Shown: one piece after another, positions 29,501-39,023 of the stretch
Numbering within the stretch: the stretch's first letter is position 1
Layout: each line of letters opens with the position of its first letter
NCBI GenBank assembly: GCA_017860275.1
Contig: JAFNAQ010000001.1
Coordinates: 62,001-126,000, forward strand
Length of the DNA stretch: 64,000 bases
DNA from: Bacteroidota bacterium
GTDB lineage: Bacteria; Bacteroidota; Bacteroidia; Bacteroidales; P3
Direction of reading: 5' to 3'
Notes under the pieces: generated by a model
The model's database searches: none
The model's input: only the letters and a program-made list of their open reading frames with translations
Told to the model about the DNA's origin: nothing
Position numbers and translations under genes: made by a program

Positions 29501-32500
29501 AATGCTTGCACCGGACAATAAAGATTATCCCCATTTTTTGGCTTAACATTCCAACTTAACGATGTGTCGTTTTGTGGAACTAAATCATTTTGTGCTTTTA
29601 CCCATGTTCTAAATTTATAGGTCTTGGTATGATCATAGATATTTGCTAAAGTATCAAATCTATAGATATATGATGCATCTGGTTGAATAGTGGCTGAACA
29701 AACTTCAGTAACTGTAGTTATTGGAGCGTTTACTGGTGATGTAGCTTGAACACTATAGGTAATTGGGAAGTTTGTCAATGGTTGTGTACCATAGTTTGAT
29801 ACTTTTACCATAACTGTGTCAAGGAATGGAGCCTGTTGATTATATGACATATAAACATATCCATTATTTGGAGGATAAACTACCCCTTGATCGAACAATC
29901 CTATAGTGGCAGCATCAACATTAGAACGAGGGAGTAGACTTACAGTCAACTTTGAAAAATAACTGTTGCAAGGATAGGTTCCTGGTAAGTTTACTCTAAC
30001 GTAATATAATGAATCTACAAACAATTGTGTTGTTGAATATTGCATCGATAATCCATAATTATTAGGAGCAAAGAAAGGCGTTGCATCTGTAGAGTCTTTA
30101 TACCACTTAATTGGATAACTATTTACCTGCTCAGCCCAAGGTTTAGCCCATGTTCCATAATGAATTGATGTATCATACACAATAGGTGTAGGTGGTGATA
30201 CTCTTGAGGTTACAGTCATTATAGCTGTTGTATCATTTAACCTGACATTGTCTTTGTTCAAAGTTGCAATAGCTCTAACTTTCCAAGTTGTATCTACTAG
30301 TCCTGTTGGATAAAAATTAACCTTCTTTGTAAATGTGTATGTCAATTGATTATTCTTTGGTAAGGAATCAAATTTACCAGAGAAATCAGTATAAGGAAGT
30401 TTCAATAACTCTTTTGAATAAAGGTCATTTCTTCCATTAACTACATATTCTACCCACACTGAATCAGAAGGAAATAAGGTTTTTTCTCCAGTATTTTTAA
30501 TAACTACTTGCAAAGGAGTTTGGTATAACTGGCATCTTTCTGTTATTTGTTCGAGCTTAACTGCTTGAAGGTTATATCCTGGTATTGATACAAAATTTGT
30601 ATGTGTTGTGTCATTTCTTTTTATAGTATCTCCAAGCAAAGTTGTAAATACACAAACATGCAATGAGTCATTTAAATTAAAGTGTAAAGGTGGATAAAAA
30701 TAACTATACAATGAAAACTCTATCTGATCTAAAGAGTTTAAGGTTTGGTATAAGGTTTGAGTAACCGTCTGGATAACATTAGTAGTATCGGCATTAAACT
30801 TAAGTAATGCAGTAATCTTCACACTATCCATCGCAAATAAACCAAAGTTCTTTATCTTAACTCTTATTTCTAATGGTTCGTTCTCAACATATCTTATTCT
30901 CTCTGGAGAAACGATATCAATAACACCACAATCTATATTTACAAATTGATATTCATATGCTCCGATTGTTGGTTTTGGTGATATTGGTCTATATCGTCCT
31001 AAAATATCCATTGTTACATCATCTAATGGTTCTGCTGCTCTAACAATTGGAGTAGGGTAATTTAATTCTAGAACAGAATCATTAATAAATGGAGAATGCT
31101 CCATTTGAGATAGTAGATCTTGAGAATTGGCGGTTTGTAATAATGCTAATGTTGTTCTAGCTCCATTCCAATAGATTGGCACGCTTCCATTTGAATAATA
31201 ATTATTGTTATTTGATAGCGAGACTTGTGTTCCTGGATTATTTACATGATATGCATATCCTTTACCATTATTAACTAAGTTATTATTAATCACTTTAATG
31301 TCAGAGCAAATTGAAGAAATACTTAGTGATTTAGAAGATGGACTTAGATTACTTGCCTTTACATTTACTGTGTTATAGAATATATTTGCATAAGTAATTG
31401 TATCAAGATTTAATCCAATATAGTTCAACGATGCATTAGTTTTTGGTCCTGTCATCGAAATAGAGTTATTGGATACTAGTGCCGTAGAGAACTGATTTCC
31501 ATAATATTTTTTAAGCTCAATTCCTGTCCTTGCTGTTGTTCCTCCTTGTTGATATATATCATTAGATGCAACATTTACGCTACCATAAATAGTGTTTAAT
31601 GCAAGTGCTTTTGAAATATTTACATTCCCATATTGACGAAATTTATTTTTCTCAATATTTACATTATTAACCCTATAGGCATTTAAACCATTAAATGCAA
31701 ATGAATTAAAGAATGAATTTTTAATTGTAAGTCCATTCAACGAATCGGTAGGTGAAAGATTTGCATAAATAGAATTTGCTCCTCCGAAGAAATGAGTATT
31801 TTTTATTGTCAAATTATCATTTACTCCATAAACATTCAATAAACTTGTTACTTCTGTATTCGGTGTTGCAGATGGAATAGATTTTATTACCATCTTATCA
31901 AAAACAATATTATTTGAATTATTTGATATTTCAACAACCGAAGGATAGTTATTGCCAAAGGCTTCGATAGTGAAATTCTCAAATCTTATATATGATGCAC
32001 CATCAATTTTCAAAGCATACTTATCAACATTAGCTCCTGCATTATAGGTCAGTTTAACAGAATTACTATCTATTGAATTTCCTCTAAATGTAATTGTACT
32101 TATATCGCTAGTACCATATATATTTGGTATTAATACTTGTTCATTATATCCACCAATTATTGGATTTATATCGAATATTACTGATCCACATATACCAGAA
32201 TTTCCTAAGGCTGTAACAGCAGAAACAATATTTGGAAAATCAGCTCCAGAACCACCTATTGTCAAAGTAGTTGTATTTGAGTTATTTCCTATACATGAAG
32301 AAAATGAGAAAGATGCGGTATCATTTGTATGAACTGTATCACATGCTAATATTGTCCATGCTTTAAGTGTATTTATTCCGGAAATAAATACTTTATTTCC
32401 TATTGTAATTATAGTATCTGAATATGGTTTTAAACTACCTGTCCATATATATGGCGTTTGATTAACATTATTTATTGACCAGCCAATATTAAGTGAGGTT

Positions 32501-35500
32501 AATGTGTCTGCTCCAAAATTTTTCAACTCTACTTTTATTGGAATTGATATTCCTGACATAACAGTTTGAGTATATGGTTCGACTATTCTGGTTAGCCCAG
32601 GGTCGCATCCTGGTGCAGAACCAACAGTAACAACGACTGGAGTTCTTACGCTTGAGCAACCAAATTTATCTACACCAAACTTTATATTTGGTCTAAATAG
32701 ATATATATTCGATGGCGAACCAGACCATGCACATGCTGTGGTTGTATTATTTCTATATGAAATTGAGGATTGGTAAGGAGTTTGAGAATAATAAGTTTGA
32801 ACATAAGATGTAGATCCTGTTGCAGTGAAACATACTTCGACCACCAAATTAGAAACTCCATCATAATAGAAAGGTTGAATAAAATTATACTTCCTCCATC
32901 CTGAATCAGCTAAATTAAGCCTTAAAGAGTCTACTGTACTATTATAAACCTGTTGTAATCCTGATTGCCATATAGTTAATGCCTGAGCTGAAGTGTTTCC
33001 TATCTTTATTGTGAAGTTTGAAAATTTTGCAACTGCTGTATTAACTTTAAAAATGCGTAATGCCAAATTATTGATATTACCTTCAACCATACCCATTGCC
33101 TGAAGCTCTGATGCTCTAAACAAGTATTGCTCTTTTACGTTTTTACCATAAGCGTTAAGTGGACTTGGAAATGTTGTAGTTTGATTGTATAAATTTGTAT
33201 TATTATTAACGATAACAGAATCGGGTGTTTGTAGCATCTCGCCTACATAAAAGGTATCTGTTTTGTAAAGGTTTGGAGTAATATAGGATGTCCTTGATAA
33301 CTCAATTAGTGTTGTTGGATTATCATACCATATGATTGGGTTTGTAGAAGGATTTGTTGCTGTCAGATTCGCTGTAGATCCATATGGTATAGCTACTCCA
33401 CTTGCTAATGGTGCTAATGGTGTTTTTAAAGATACAATTTGCATACGTGATGTATCATTCACCCTTATTACATCTGAAGACAAATTTGCAATAGCTTCAA
33501 TGGTAAAGGTTTTGTCAGAATTATTTGAAGCAAGATTAATTGTCTGAGGAACAATATATGTTATCGTATCTGCTGGTTGAACCGTCAAAAAGCATGTGTC
33601 AAAAATAGTATATATTGGCGAAGGATTTGTGGATTCATAAACTTTAATTACAAGAGGTGTGATAGTAGAAGGTTGAACACCTGTGTTTGTAATTCTAACT
33701 TGAACCTTTTCGTCTAATAATGTACACTCCTGTGGTGAATTAACACCAACTATTTTTACTTGGGCTACACCTGGATCTACCGAAGGGACACCACTAACAG
33801 TAATATTATATGCAGATTTAAAACCATAACATCCATTATCAGAAGCAAAAATTAGATTTGAATCCAATGATGTCAATGTCATTAGTTGGGTTGTAGAAGA
33901 TGGTGTCCAATCATTAGAATCATTAGCATTTATAGTATTTCTTATTATACCTGCAGTATTTGTTGGTATTGAATGTCCAAATCCAGACCATATTGATGCG
34001 GGAACATGTAGAGAATCCCTAAACTTAACTTTATTAATTGCTACTGCATCAACAATAGCTCCTTGATTATTTTTAATCCAAAAACCAATTTTGTTTATAG
34101 AAGAATAATTACCTCCAGTACCAACATAAATTGTTTTACTAGAATCTGGTGTTGTCCCAGAAGAATACTGTATGGTTACACATTTATTCGATGGTAAAAT
34201 ATAGTTCCCAAAGGTATATGACTTACTTGAAGTCAAAGGTAAACTATCAGAAGTTCCGCCTATAAATGTCTCTATTTTATATCCATTCAGATTTATGTCC
34301 CCATTACCAAAATTAGAAATTTCTACTGCATTATTTTGAGTAATCCATACGGGTATATTTGGAGTAACTCCTAACTGATTTGGAGCTTTCGAAATCTGAA
34401 CTTCAGAAATCCTTAGTTGAGGTATTTCTTGTTTCCTTGTAAAATAGAATGTGGAGTCACTAAATAATCTGCTTGTTTGATAGAAGTGAGATTTTTTTGC
34501 AGGTGTAATATCAGACATATTAAGAAACCAATATATCGAATCATTTGATGTTACAGATAAATTTACTGAATCACCATAATTTATATTTATATTTTGATTA
34601 GGTAAGGCTGATTGTTGAAATCTTGAAACTACATAACATTTTGCTGTGTCATTGTTATAAATTGAATCTGCGCTTAAAACAGAAAATGCTGTTATTTTGA
34701 ATTGCTTGTCCGAAGAAACGGCTGAGAAATTATATGGTAACCTAAATTGATATGTATAGTTAACATTTGGAAGTATTGAATATGTTATCGTGTCTTTCTG
34801 AGAATTAGGAATACTTAAATTATCTATTTTAAACCATACCTTTAAGAATCCAGGATTAATAGTATTTGGACTAATATTACTAAATTTAATCTTTACATAT
34901 TCATTTACTATCCCACAATCGGAATATCTGTCTAAACCATCAGGAGCAACATCAATATCACCCCTCTCAATCCAAACCTTTTGAACAAAAATATTACTTG
35001 GTGGTGGATCAAATTGAACAGCTCCTATACATGTTCCTGTTGTCGTAGGTCTAATTTTATGATTAAAATCATCAAGGATTTCTGTCAAATTCAATCCTTT
35101 GTAGCATAAAAATGTATTTGAAGTAGTTAGATTGTTCCATCCTAAAAATATTGGATTTTCTAAGTAACTATTTGAATCCCCATTCACATTTACTGATTGC
35201 CATTGGTTGAGTTTAGATAATATTTGATTATTATATCTCCATAGAATTGTATCTTGACTTGAAGTCATTGTAGATGTTTTCCAATATATATTATTAGAAA
35301 ATTTAATCGATGTTGAATTAGTTGGTCTAGCATAAATAGCACAACCAACTCCATCGCTTACAATAATATTATTTTGAACAAAAATACTTGAAATATTCTG
35401 TCCAACATTACCTAAATTCATTCCGTTAGAAGAAACACCACCCAAATCTCTGGCATATATATTATTGTAAGATATAATAATATTATCTCCAGATATCAGA

Positions 35501-38307
35501 TTTATACCATACAAATTTGTCAATGTTGGCTGTACATTTCCATTGTGAACACTAATTTTATTATTTGCGACCTTAGAAAAAATTGAAGAAGGGAGTATAT
35601 TTGCTAAACTAACTGCACTAACATTATTTAGTACAAATAAATTTTTCTGGATATCAACATTATTTGAAGATTGAATTTGAATACTGAATATCGTAAGCGC
35701 ATTTGTTGTTCTATTGTTAGTGAATATATTTTTCTTTATACTTAGATTTGTAGTATATTCAGCGTAAATTGAACCTTCTAAATTATTTATAAAAGAAGAA
35801 TTTATTATTGTATTCGAAGTACTTAGATTAACACTTGAAGCTCCTTTGATGTAGATTTGATACAACGCATCTCCATCAAACTTACAACTATCAACTGAAA
35901 TGCTGTTTGCATTTGCAATATTCAAAAATGAATTAGGTCTTGGCCCTAATGTACTTTTATTAAAATTACATTTTTTGAATTGGATATTACTTGTTGCACT
36001 TGACATTGAAATAAGATTGCCTATACCAAAAATTGAGTCAGAAGAATTAAAAGTAATATTTTCAAATTTAAAATGCTTACAATTTGATAAATCAATATTT
36101 GTATTAAATATATTTGGAGCCTTTATAGTTACTGGATTATTAGTGATAGAACTTACAAACTTAACATAATTTGTAGCAGATATGCCTGGAATATTGGAAG
36201 GGAAAACCAATGAATCTAAATAAATATTAGTAGGATCTATTTTAATTATTACTGGAGCAGATACACCACAACCAACAAGCATTTTAAATACTTCCTTAAA
36301 ACTTTTAAACTTCTTATCTGCAGTAAAACCTGTAAGATTACCTAAAGCATATTCACCACTCATTGCACCATTACAAGATACTATCTCTATAAATGCTGTA
36401 TCATTGTTTTTTTCCCAATCTATTAAAGGAGGTAGTATCTCCGACCACACTTTAACGTAACGATACCCCGCACTAAAAGATGGATTTGTAGGAAACTGAT
36501 AGGCCACAGAATCATTTGGCAATACTGTTCCTGTCCATGTTCCTGCGTTTGTTACTAATCCTTCATCAATTCGATAATTTACCTTTATAGAATTTAAAGT
36601 GTCAGTACCATAATTCATAAGTCTGACATTAAAAGGTGTTGGAGTATTGGCAGATACAGCATTATTGGAAGGTATTACCAGTTTTTCAGATACACCTGCA
36701 TCTATTGACAATTTGCAATCATTTACAAATCTAAAAATAAAATTAGGCCTATAATTATATGCACCATCGCTTGAATTGAATGGGGCACTACATGCTCCTG
36801 ATGTACTTCCTCCTGTTGACTGATAAAACTGATAACTTGTAGCTGCCGGTTTTTGTCCAGCTGACCCTGGTGCTGCAACACACTCAATTTTTGTTGTACC
36901 TCCAACACTTCCTGATGGATTATCCCAGCATACCTCAATTAATAAATCACTAACACCATCCCACATATAAGATTGTGAAAATGGTATTACTTGCCAACCT
37001 AATTGAGGAGCAACTAAATTTGCATTATTATAAACTTGTGTGAAATTCCCACTATATACATAAGAAGCATCCAAAATGAAATTTGTATCTATACTTGCTA
37101 TGAATACATTAAAGTCTTTCATAACAAAGTTTGAAGTAGATTGAGTAACTTTATATACTAAACTACCAATCTTCCCAGGTCTATAACCCAGAGCATATAA
37201 TTCGGACGCTCGATAGCGCATTTGTGTCATATTTCTCAATTGGTTTGTTCTCATCATAATTTCTTGATTTGACAAACCTGTCGTAGAAAATTGGTGCTCA
37301 CCAATATATCCTCTTATACTTTTAAATTCACTATAATTTCCATAGATAAAGGGATAAGTTGTTTTATTCCCAATGTTATCATTTATCACCAATTTCCATT
37401 TTACTAAAGTATCAAAACCACAGAAAGGTATATACGCATCGTAGGTAGAAGTTGCTGCATTATAGGCAGCCCTTGTTTTTCCTAAGGTATTTGAAGAACC
37501 TAAAAAATATTCTACGTAAATTGAGTCAGGATTAGCTGGTGCAGAACTTCCTAAAAACTGAATATTTGCACTTACTTTTACATCTTGACAATTAGGATAA
37601 GATAATATATTTGGAAATAAAGAAGATTCTTTATTAAATTGAGGAACACGAACTGTATTCGAAGAGGACTGAGCCTGAGAAACACGAATATCGTCTAAAT
37701 ACCATCCTGAATATTGGTCAGCTAGAGCAGTGGCTGGCAGTTTAAATCTAATTTGGAAATTAGTACTCGTTCCTAAAACAACACCTAAATAAAAAACCTC
37801 ATTTCTCCAATAAGATTTATTTAAATTAGCTTCACTTACATTAATAGTATTATCTGGCCAATAATCAACCTTTCTAAAACTTCCTTGATATGGATAAATA
37901 CCTGATCCATAGCTCCCATCATATCCTGTTGGAGAAGTTTGTGATCCTGAAACTGTAACTAGATTCCAATTAACTCCATCTGTTGAAACTTCTATTTTCC
38001 CTCCACCAATACCTGCAAGGTTTTTTATCATTGGGATATGAGAAAACTCCAAACGAACATTACAACCAGCAGTACGAGTAAACAAAGGTGAAGTAAGAGT
38101 TATTTCAGTAGTTGCAGGCTTCATCTTGCAAGAATTTGTGCCTGAACCAGCAATAACTGAATTCTGGGTAATATTGCCAGAACTAACATTCCATGTAGAT
38201 GGAATACCACTCTCAAAATCAACATGAGTTAACAATACTGGCTGTGCTATTGCACCAAATGCGCCAAAAATGAAACACAGAATAAAGAATAAAGATAACT
38301 TTTTCAT
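26557..38307 (-). CDS. Giant secreted surface protein (3,916 aa) with T9SS type A sorting domain
   Basis: The protein starts with a signal peptide (1-22, FGAIAQ) and ends with a T9SS sorting domain (from VPNPYTNSTTINFSLPS, about 3838, to MKKMIVTK). Between them I see several modules. A jellyroll-like N-terminus follows the signal peptide. Two Asn/Ser-rich stretches that look like right-handed beta-helices lie at about 680-1090 and 2010-2450. A lamin-tail-type domain lies at about 1295-1440 (AVEISNFGNGDINLNGYKI). A GEVEDY domain lies at about 3000-3080 (DWNRDGQFD, then GGEVEDYLVNV), and a MAM-like region at about 3200-3375 ends GTSDGFAIDNIELRRA. Many CARDB-like beta domains (with NNDT or KNDT turns) fill the rest. 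No enzyme active site is evident. An adhesive or matrix role on the cell surface is likely, but that is inference. Confidence 0.88.
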   Translation of the reverse strand: MKKLSLFFILCFIFGAFGAIAQPVLLTHVDFESGIPSTWNVSSGNITQNSVIAGSGTNSCKMKPATTEITLTSPLFTRTAGCNVRLEFSHIPMIKNLAGIGGGKIEVSTDGVNWNLVTVSGSQTSPTGYDGSYGSGIYPYQGSFRKVDYWPDNTINVSEANLNKSYWRNEVFYLGVVLGTSTNFQIRFKLPATALADQYSGWYLDDIRVSQAQSSSNTVRVPQFNKESSLFPNILSYPNCQDVKVSANIQFLGSSAPANPDSIYVEYFLGSSNTLGKTRAAYNAATSTYDAYIPFCGFDTLVKWKLVINDNIGNKTTYPFIYGNYSEFKSIRGYIGEHQFSTTGLSNQEIMMRTNQLRNMTQMRYRASELYALGYRPGKIGSLVYKVTQSTSNFVMKDFNVFIASIDTNFILDASYVYSGNFTQVYNNANLVAPQLGWQVIPFSQSYMWDGVSDLLIEVCWDNPSGSVGGTTKIECVAAPGSAGQKPAATSYQFYQSTGGSTSGACSAPFNSSDGAYNYRPNFIFRFVNDCKLSIDAGVSEKLVIPSNNAVSANTPTPFNVRLMNYGTDTLNSIKVNYRIDEGLVTNAGTWTGTVLPNDSVAYQFPTNPSFSAGYRYVKVWSEILPPLIDWEKNNDTAFIEIVSCNGAMSGEYALGNLTGFTADKKFKSFKEVFKMLVGCGVSAPVIIKIDPTNIYLDSLVFPSNIPGISATNYVKFVSSITNNPVTIKAPNIFNTNIDLSNCKHFKFENITFNSSDSIFGIGNLISMSSATSNIQFKKCNFNKSTLGPRPNSFLNIANANSISVDSCKFDGDALYQIYIKGASSVNLSTSNTIINSSFINNLEGSIYAEYTTNLSIKKNIFTNNRTTNALTIFSIQIQSSNNVDIQKNLFVLNNVSAVSLANILPSSIFSKVANNKISVHNGNVQPTLTNLYGINLISGDNIIISYNNIYARDLGGVSSNGMNLGNVGQNISSIFVQNNIIVSDGVGCAIYARPTNSTSIKFSNNIYWKTSTMTSSQDTILWRYNNQILSKLNQWQSVNVNGDSNSYLENPIFLGWNNLTTSNTFLCYKGLNLTEILDDFNHKIRPTTTGTCIGAVQFDPPPSNIFVQKVWIERGDIDVAPDGLDRYSDCGIVNEYVKIKFSNISPNTINPGFLKVWFKIDNLSIPNSQKDTITYSILPNVNYTYQFRLPYNFSAVSSDKQFKITAFSVLSADSIYNNDTAKCYVVSRFQQSALPNQNININYGDSVNLSVTSNDSIYWFLNMSDITPAKKSHFYQTSRLFSDSTFYFTRKQEIPQLRISEVQISKAPNQLGVTPNIPVWITQNNAVEISNFGNGDINLNGYKIETFIGGTSDSLPLTSSKSYTFGNYILPSNKCVTIQYSSGTTPDSSKTIYVGTGGNYSSINKIGFWIKNNQGAIVDAVAINKVKFRDSLHVPASIWSGFGHSIPTNTAGIIRNTINANDSNDWTPSSTTQLMTLTSLDSNLIFASDNGCYGFKSAYNITVSGVPSVDPGVAQVKIVGVNSPQECTLLDEKVQVRITNTGVQPSTITPLVIKVYESTNPSPIYTIFDTCFLTVQPADTITYIVPQTINLASNNSDKTFTIEAIANLSSDVIRVNDTSRMQIVSLKTPLAPLASGVAIPYGSTANLTATNPSTNPIIWYDNPTTLIELSRTSYITPNLYKTDTFYVGEMLQTPDSVIVNNNTNLYNQTTTFPSPLNAYGKNVKEQYLFRASELQAMGMVEGNINNLALRIFKVNTAVAKFSNFTIKIGNTSAQALTIWQSGLQQVYNSTVDSLRLNLADSGWRKYNFIQPFYYDGVSNLVVEVCFTATGSTSYVQTYYSQTPYQSSISYRNNTTTACAWSGSPSNIYLFRPNIKFGVDKFGCSSVRTPVVVTVGSAPGCDPGLTRIVEPYTQTVMSGISIPIKVELKNFGADTLTSLNIGWSINNVNQTPYIWTGSLKPYSDTIITIGNKVFISGINTLKAWTILACDTVHTNDTASFSFSSCIGNNSNTTTLTIGGSGADFPNIVSAVTALGNSGICGSVIFDINPIIGGYNEQVLIPNIYGTSDISTITFRGNSIDSNSVKLTYNAGANVDKYALKIDGASYIRFENFTIEAFGNNYPSVVEISNNSNNIVFDKMVIKSIPSATPNTEVTSLLNVYGVNDNLTIKNTHFFGGANSIYANLSPTDSLNGLTIKNSFFNSFAFNGLNAYRVNNVNIEKNKFRQYGNVNISKALALNTIYGSVNVASNDIYQQGGTTARTGIELKKYYGNQFSTALVSNNSISMTGPKTNASLNYIGLNLDTITYANIFYNTVNVKASNLSPSSKSLSISSICSDIKVINNNLVNNGKGYAYHVNNPGTQVSLSNNNNYYSNGSVPIYWNGARTTLALLQTANSQDLLSQMEHSPFINDSVLELNYPTPIVRAAEPLDDVTMDILGRYRPISPKPTIGAYEYQFVNIDCGVIDIVSPERIRYVENEPLEIRVKIKNFGLFAMDSVKITALLKFNADTTNVIQTVTQTLYQTLNSLDQIEFSLYSYFYPPLHFNLNDSLHVCVFTTLLGDTIKRNDTTHTNFVSIPGYNLQAVKLEQITERCQLYQTPLQVVIKNTGEKTLFPSDSVWVEYVVNGRNDLYSKELLKLPYTDFSGKFDSLPKNNQLTYTFTKKVNFYPTGLVDTTWKVRAIATLNKDNVRLNDTTAIMTVTSRVSPPTPIVYDTSIHYGTWAKPWAEQVNSYPIKWYKDSTDATPFFAPNNYGLSMQYSTTQLFVDSLYYVRVNLPGTYPCNSYFSKLTVSLLPRSNVDAATIGLFDQGVVYPPNNGYVYMSYNQQAPFLDTVMVKVSNYGTQPLTNFPITYSVQATSPVNAPITTVTEVCSATIQPDASYIYRFDTLANIYDHTKTYKFRTWVKAQNDLVPQNDTSLSWNVKPKNGDNLYCPVQALSANTIDITRVQMGNVDNFSNPYGLKYTNFTKTVEAIKLYKGVYDSLYVTAEKPSSMPGVDRVGGWVRAFIDWNRDGQFDTTTELVMSDTIISGETRRKKIEVPLDALNGHSRMRIVLWQLKNREDFDACTNPNGGEVEDYLVNVSNPSGYDAELMKFTSPDELLTNVSNDVIVLLRNIGTQNLTSATITWKRNTDAPVPYAWSGNLAPGDREYVLLNNINVSLGLNIFRAFVDAVNDTNKTNDSIRRDSYIFKQYTLPYKATFDEVPDIHSDDFYAKNPDPNIPTNCWELGQPSASNTVIKSAFSAPNCWKTNLSGNYPDSNESVLYSPIFDIGIIKPDTLSFMMRRSLAAGSFMYVQYYQDWSDKWVKLGGKNDGYGEEWYNSDNGFDGTKIWTKSTYSMDHLSYNLGNKVQFRFVFKSGPSGTSDGFAIDNIELRRALRDQDVGVISVEMTPTLLPNYGSYYYPKVQVKNFGKEKLSYFSVCYMAQNMNIPECEQIVSANLDKFDTLTYTFKNGKYVNVNMPNPFSLVAYTRLNPTDLYTDNDSTWTSVVIGPLEKDAALLQIVSPNNQVVSNEMTEVSVLVKNKGLLPISTLPVSYTVTGQGTFTDVISFEPALASGQSYVYRFNQKFRTSYGSTNIKAWTGLAGDFYHDNDTLYKRIEGTSSTRDIEAKYITIDDYDDNYLGVQLTLSNNSSIGIDSVKVGYYINGDIATAVEETYRLNSIVPSGTQGHHYFKTTLPRANAPYNSICGFVRIANDNNSLNDTTCTLYIGERDATADTIFVEHNSSIDCKVQLRARNIGSLGGAMKVKAYLVVDDNWSSPIFQYFDWLYDEPNPKLINYMTFATRIPKKADRNYVVEGWIVYEYDKNRSNDTTNIVKVLDYVGLEGEVETENTLVLEQNVPNPYTNSTTINFSLPSAGNTRFFVVNNMGQLVYNENKFYSEGKHEIVLKDLKLPQGMYYYTMEFEGKRQMKKMIVTK

Positions 38308-38553
38308 ATAGTTTATTATTTATTTACTTCTCAACAATCAGAAAAATACTGATTTCTAATATACTAACCTACTCTATTAGGCATAACTATCCCAATGAAA
38401 GCAATTGACAAATTTATATAAAAAAATCCACAACAGCAAAAAAACATTGAAATAATATTTTACCTCTTTCGTACACTAACAATAAAAACATCTAAATGTA
38501 AGTAATAAAAACAAAAAACAATACGTTAGAAGAGCATCGTGAACATTTTTTTG

Positions 38554-38561
38554 TATTTTTG
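38554..38561 (+). promoter_or_regulatory. Putative -7 box for the small secreted protein
   Basis: TATTTTTG matches TAnnTTTG and lies 24 bp before the ATG at 38586. No TTTG is found at the right distance upstream. Confidence 0.3.
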
Positions 38562-38585
38562 CATAAATAAAACACAACATACATT

Positions 38586-39023
38586 ATGAAAAAGATATTT
38601 TTAGGACTTGCAATTTTATTTTCTTCCCTATTAATAAATAATAATCTTAAGGCTCAAAGCATAGAACAAAGCTGCCAGATAATTGAAACAGAAGTAAAAG
38701 GTGGGATATATAAAAACTTTGCAGTTAATAGCAATGGATATTTGACATATAACTATGTTGACGACAAAGGTTCAGAGACAGAACTAACTATTGATCTAAC
38801 TAAAGTTTCTGTAATAAAAGACGTTTCTCAACAAGGCTATAAAGTATTTATTCGCTGCCTTGATGGAGTAAGTTGTATTAATGAAAAGGGACGTCTTGTT
38901 GAAGACGAAAACTTCTATGCAGACTTCTCAAAAACATATATACCTGCTAACGACGAAAAAGGAATGAATATAGTGTATCAACACTTATTATTCCTATTAA
39001 AGTTTGGAAATACAAACAGATAA
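38586..39023 (+). CDS. Small secreted protein of unknown function
   Basis: This 145-residue protein has a clear signal peptide (MKKIFLGLAILFSSLLIN to LKAQ, residues 1-24). The mature part of about 120 residues contains the segments GYLTYNYVDDKGSETELTID and YKVFIRCLDGVSCINEKGRL, which suggest a small beta sandwich with a possible Cys pair (about C93 and C98). I do not recognise a family. It stands alone, divergent from the giant T9SS gene, and its stop touches the end of the acyl-CoA ligase gene (39023/39024). Without a lipobox or a sorting domain it should be periplasmic. Confidence 0.72.
   Translation: MKKIFLGLAILFSSLLINNNLKAQSIEQSCQIIETEVKGGIYKNFAVNSNGYLTYNYVDDKGSETELTIDLTKVSVIKDVSQQGYKVFIRCLDGVSCINEKGRLVEDENFYADFSKTYIPANDEKGMNIVYQHLLFLLKFGNTNR

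Noticed and set aside
26557-38307. Several open frames on the plus strand within the giant gene
   Set aside because: They are short, have no family features, and lie within a continuous, domain-rich frame on the minus strand.
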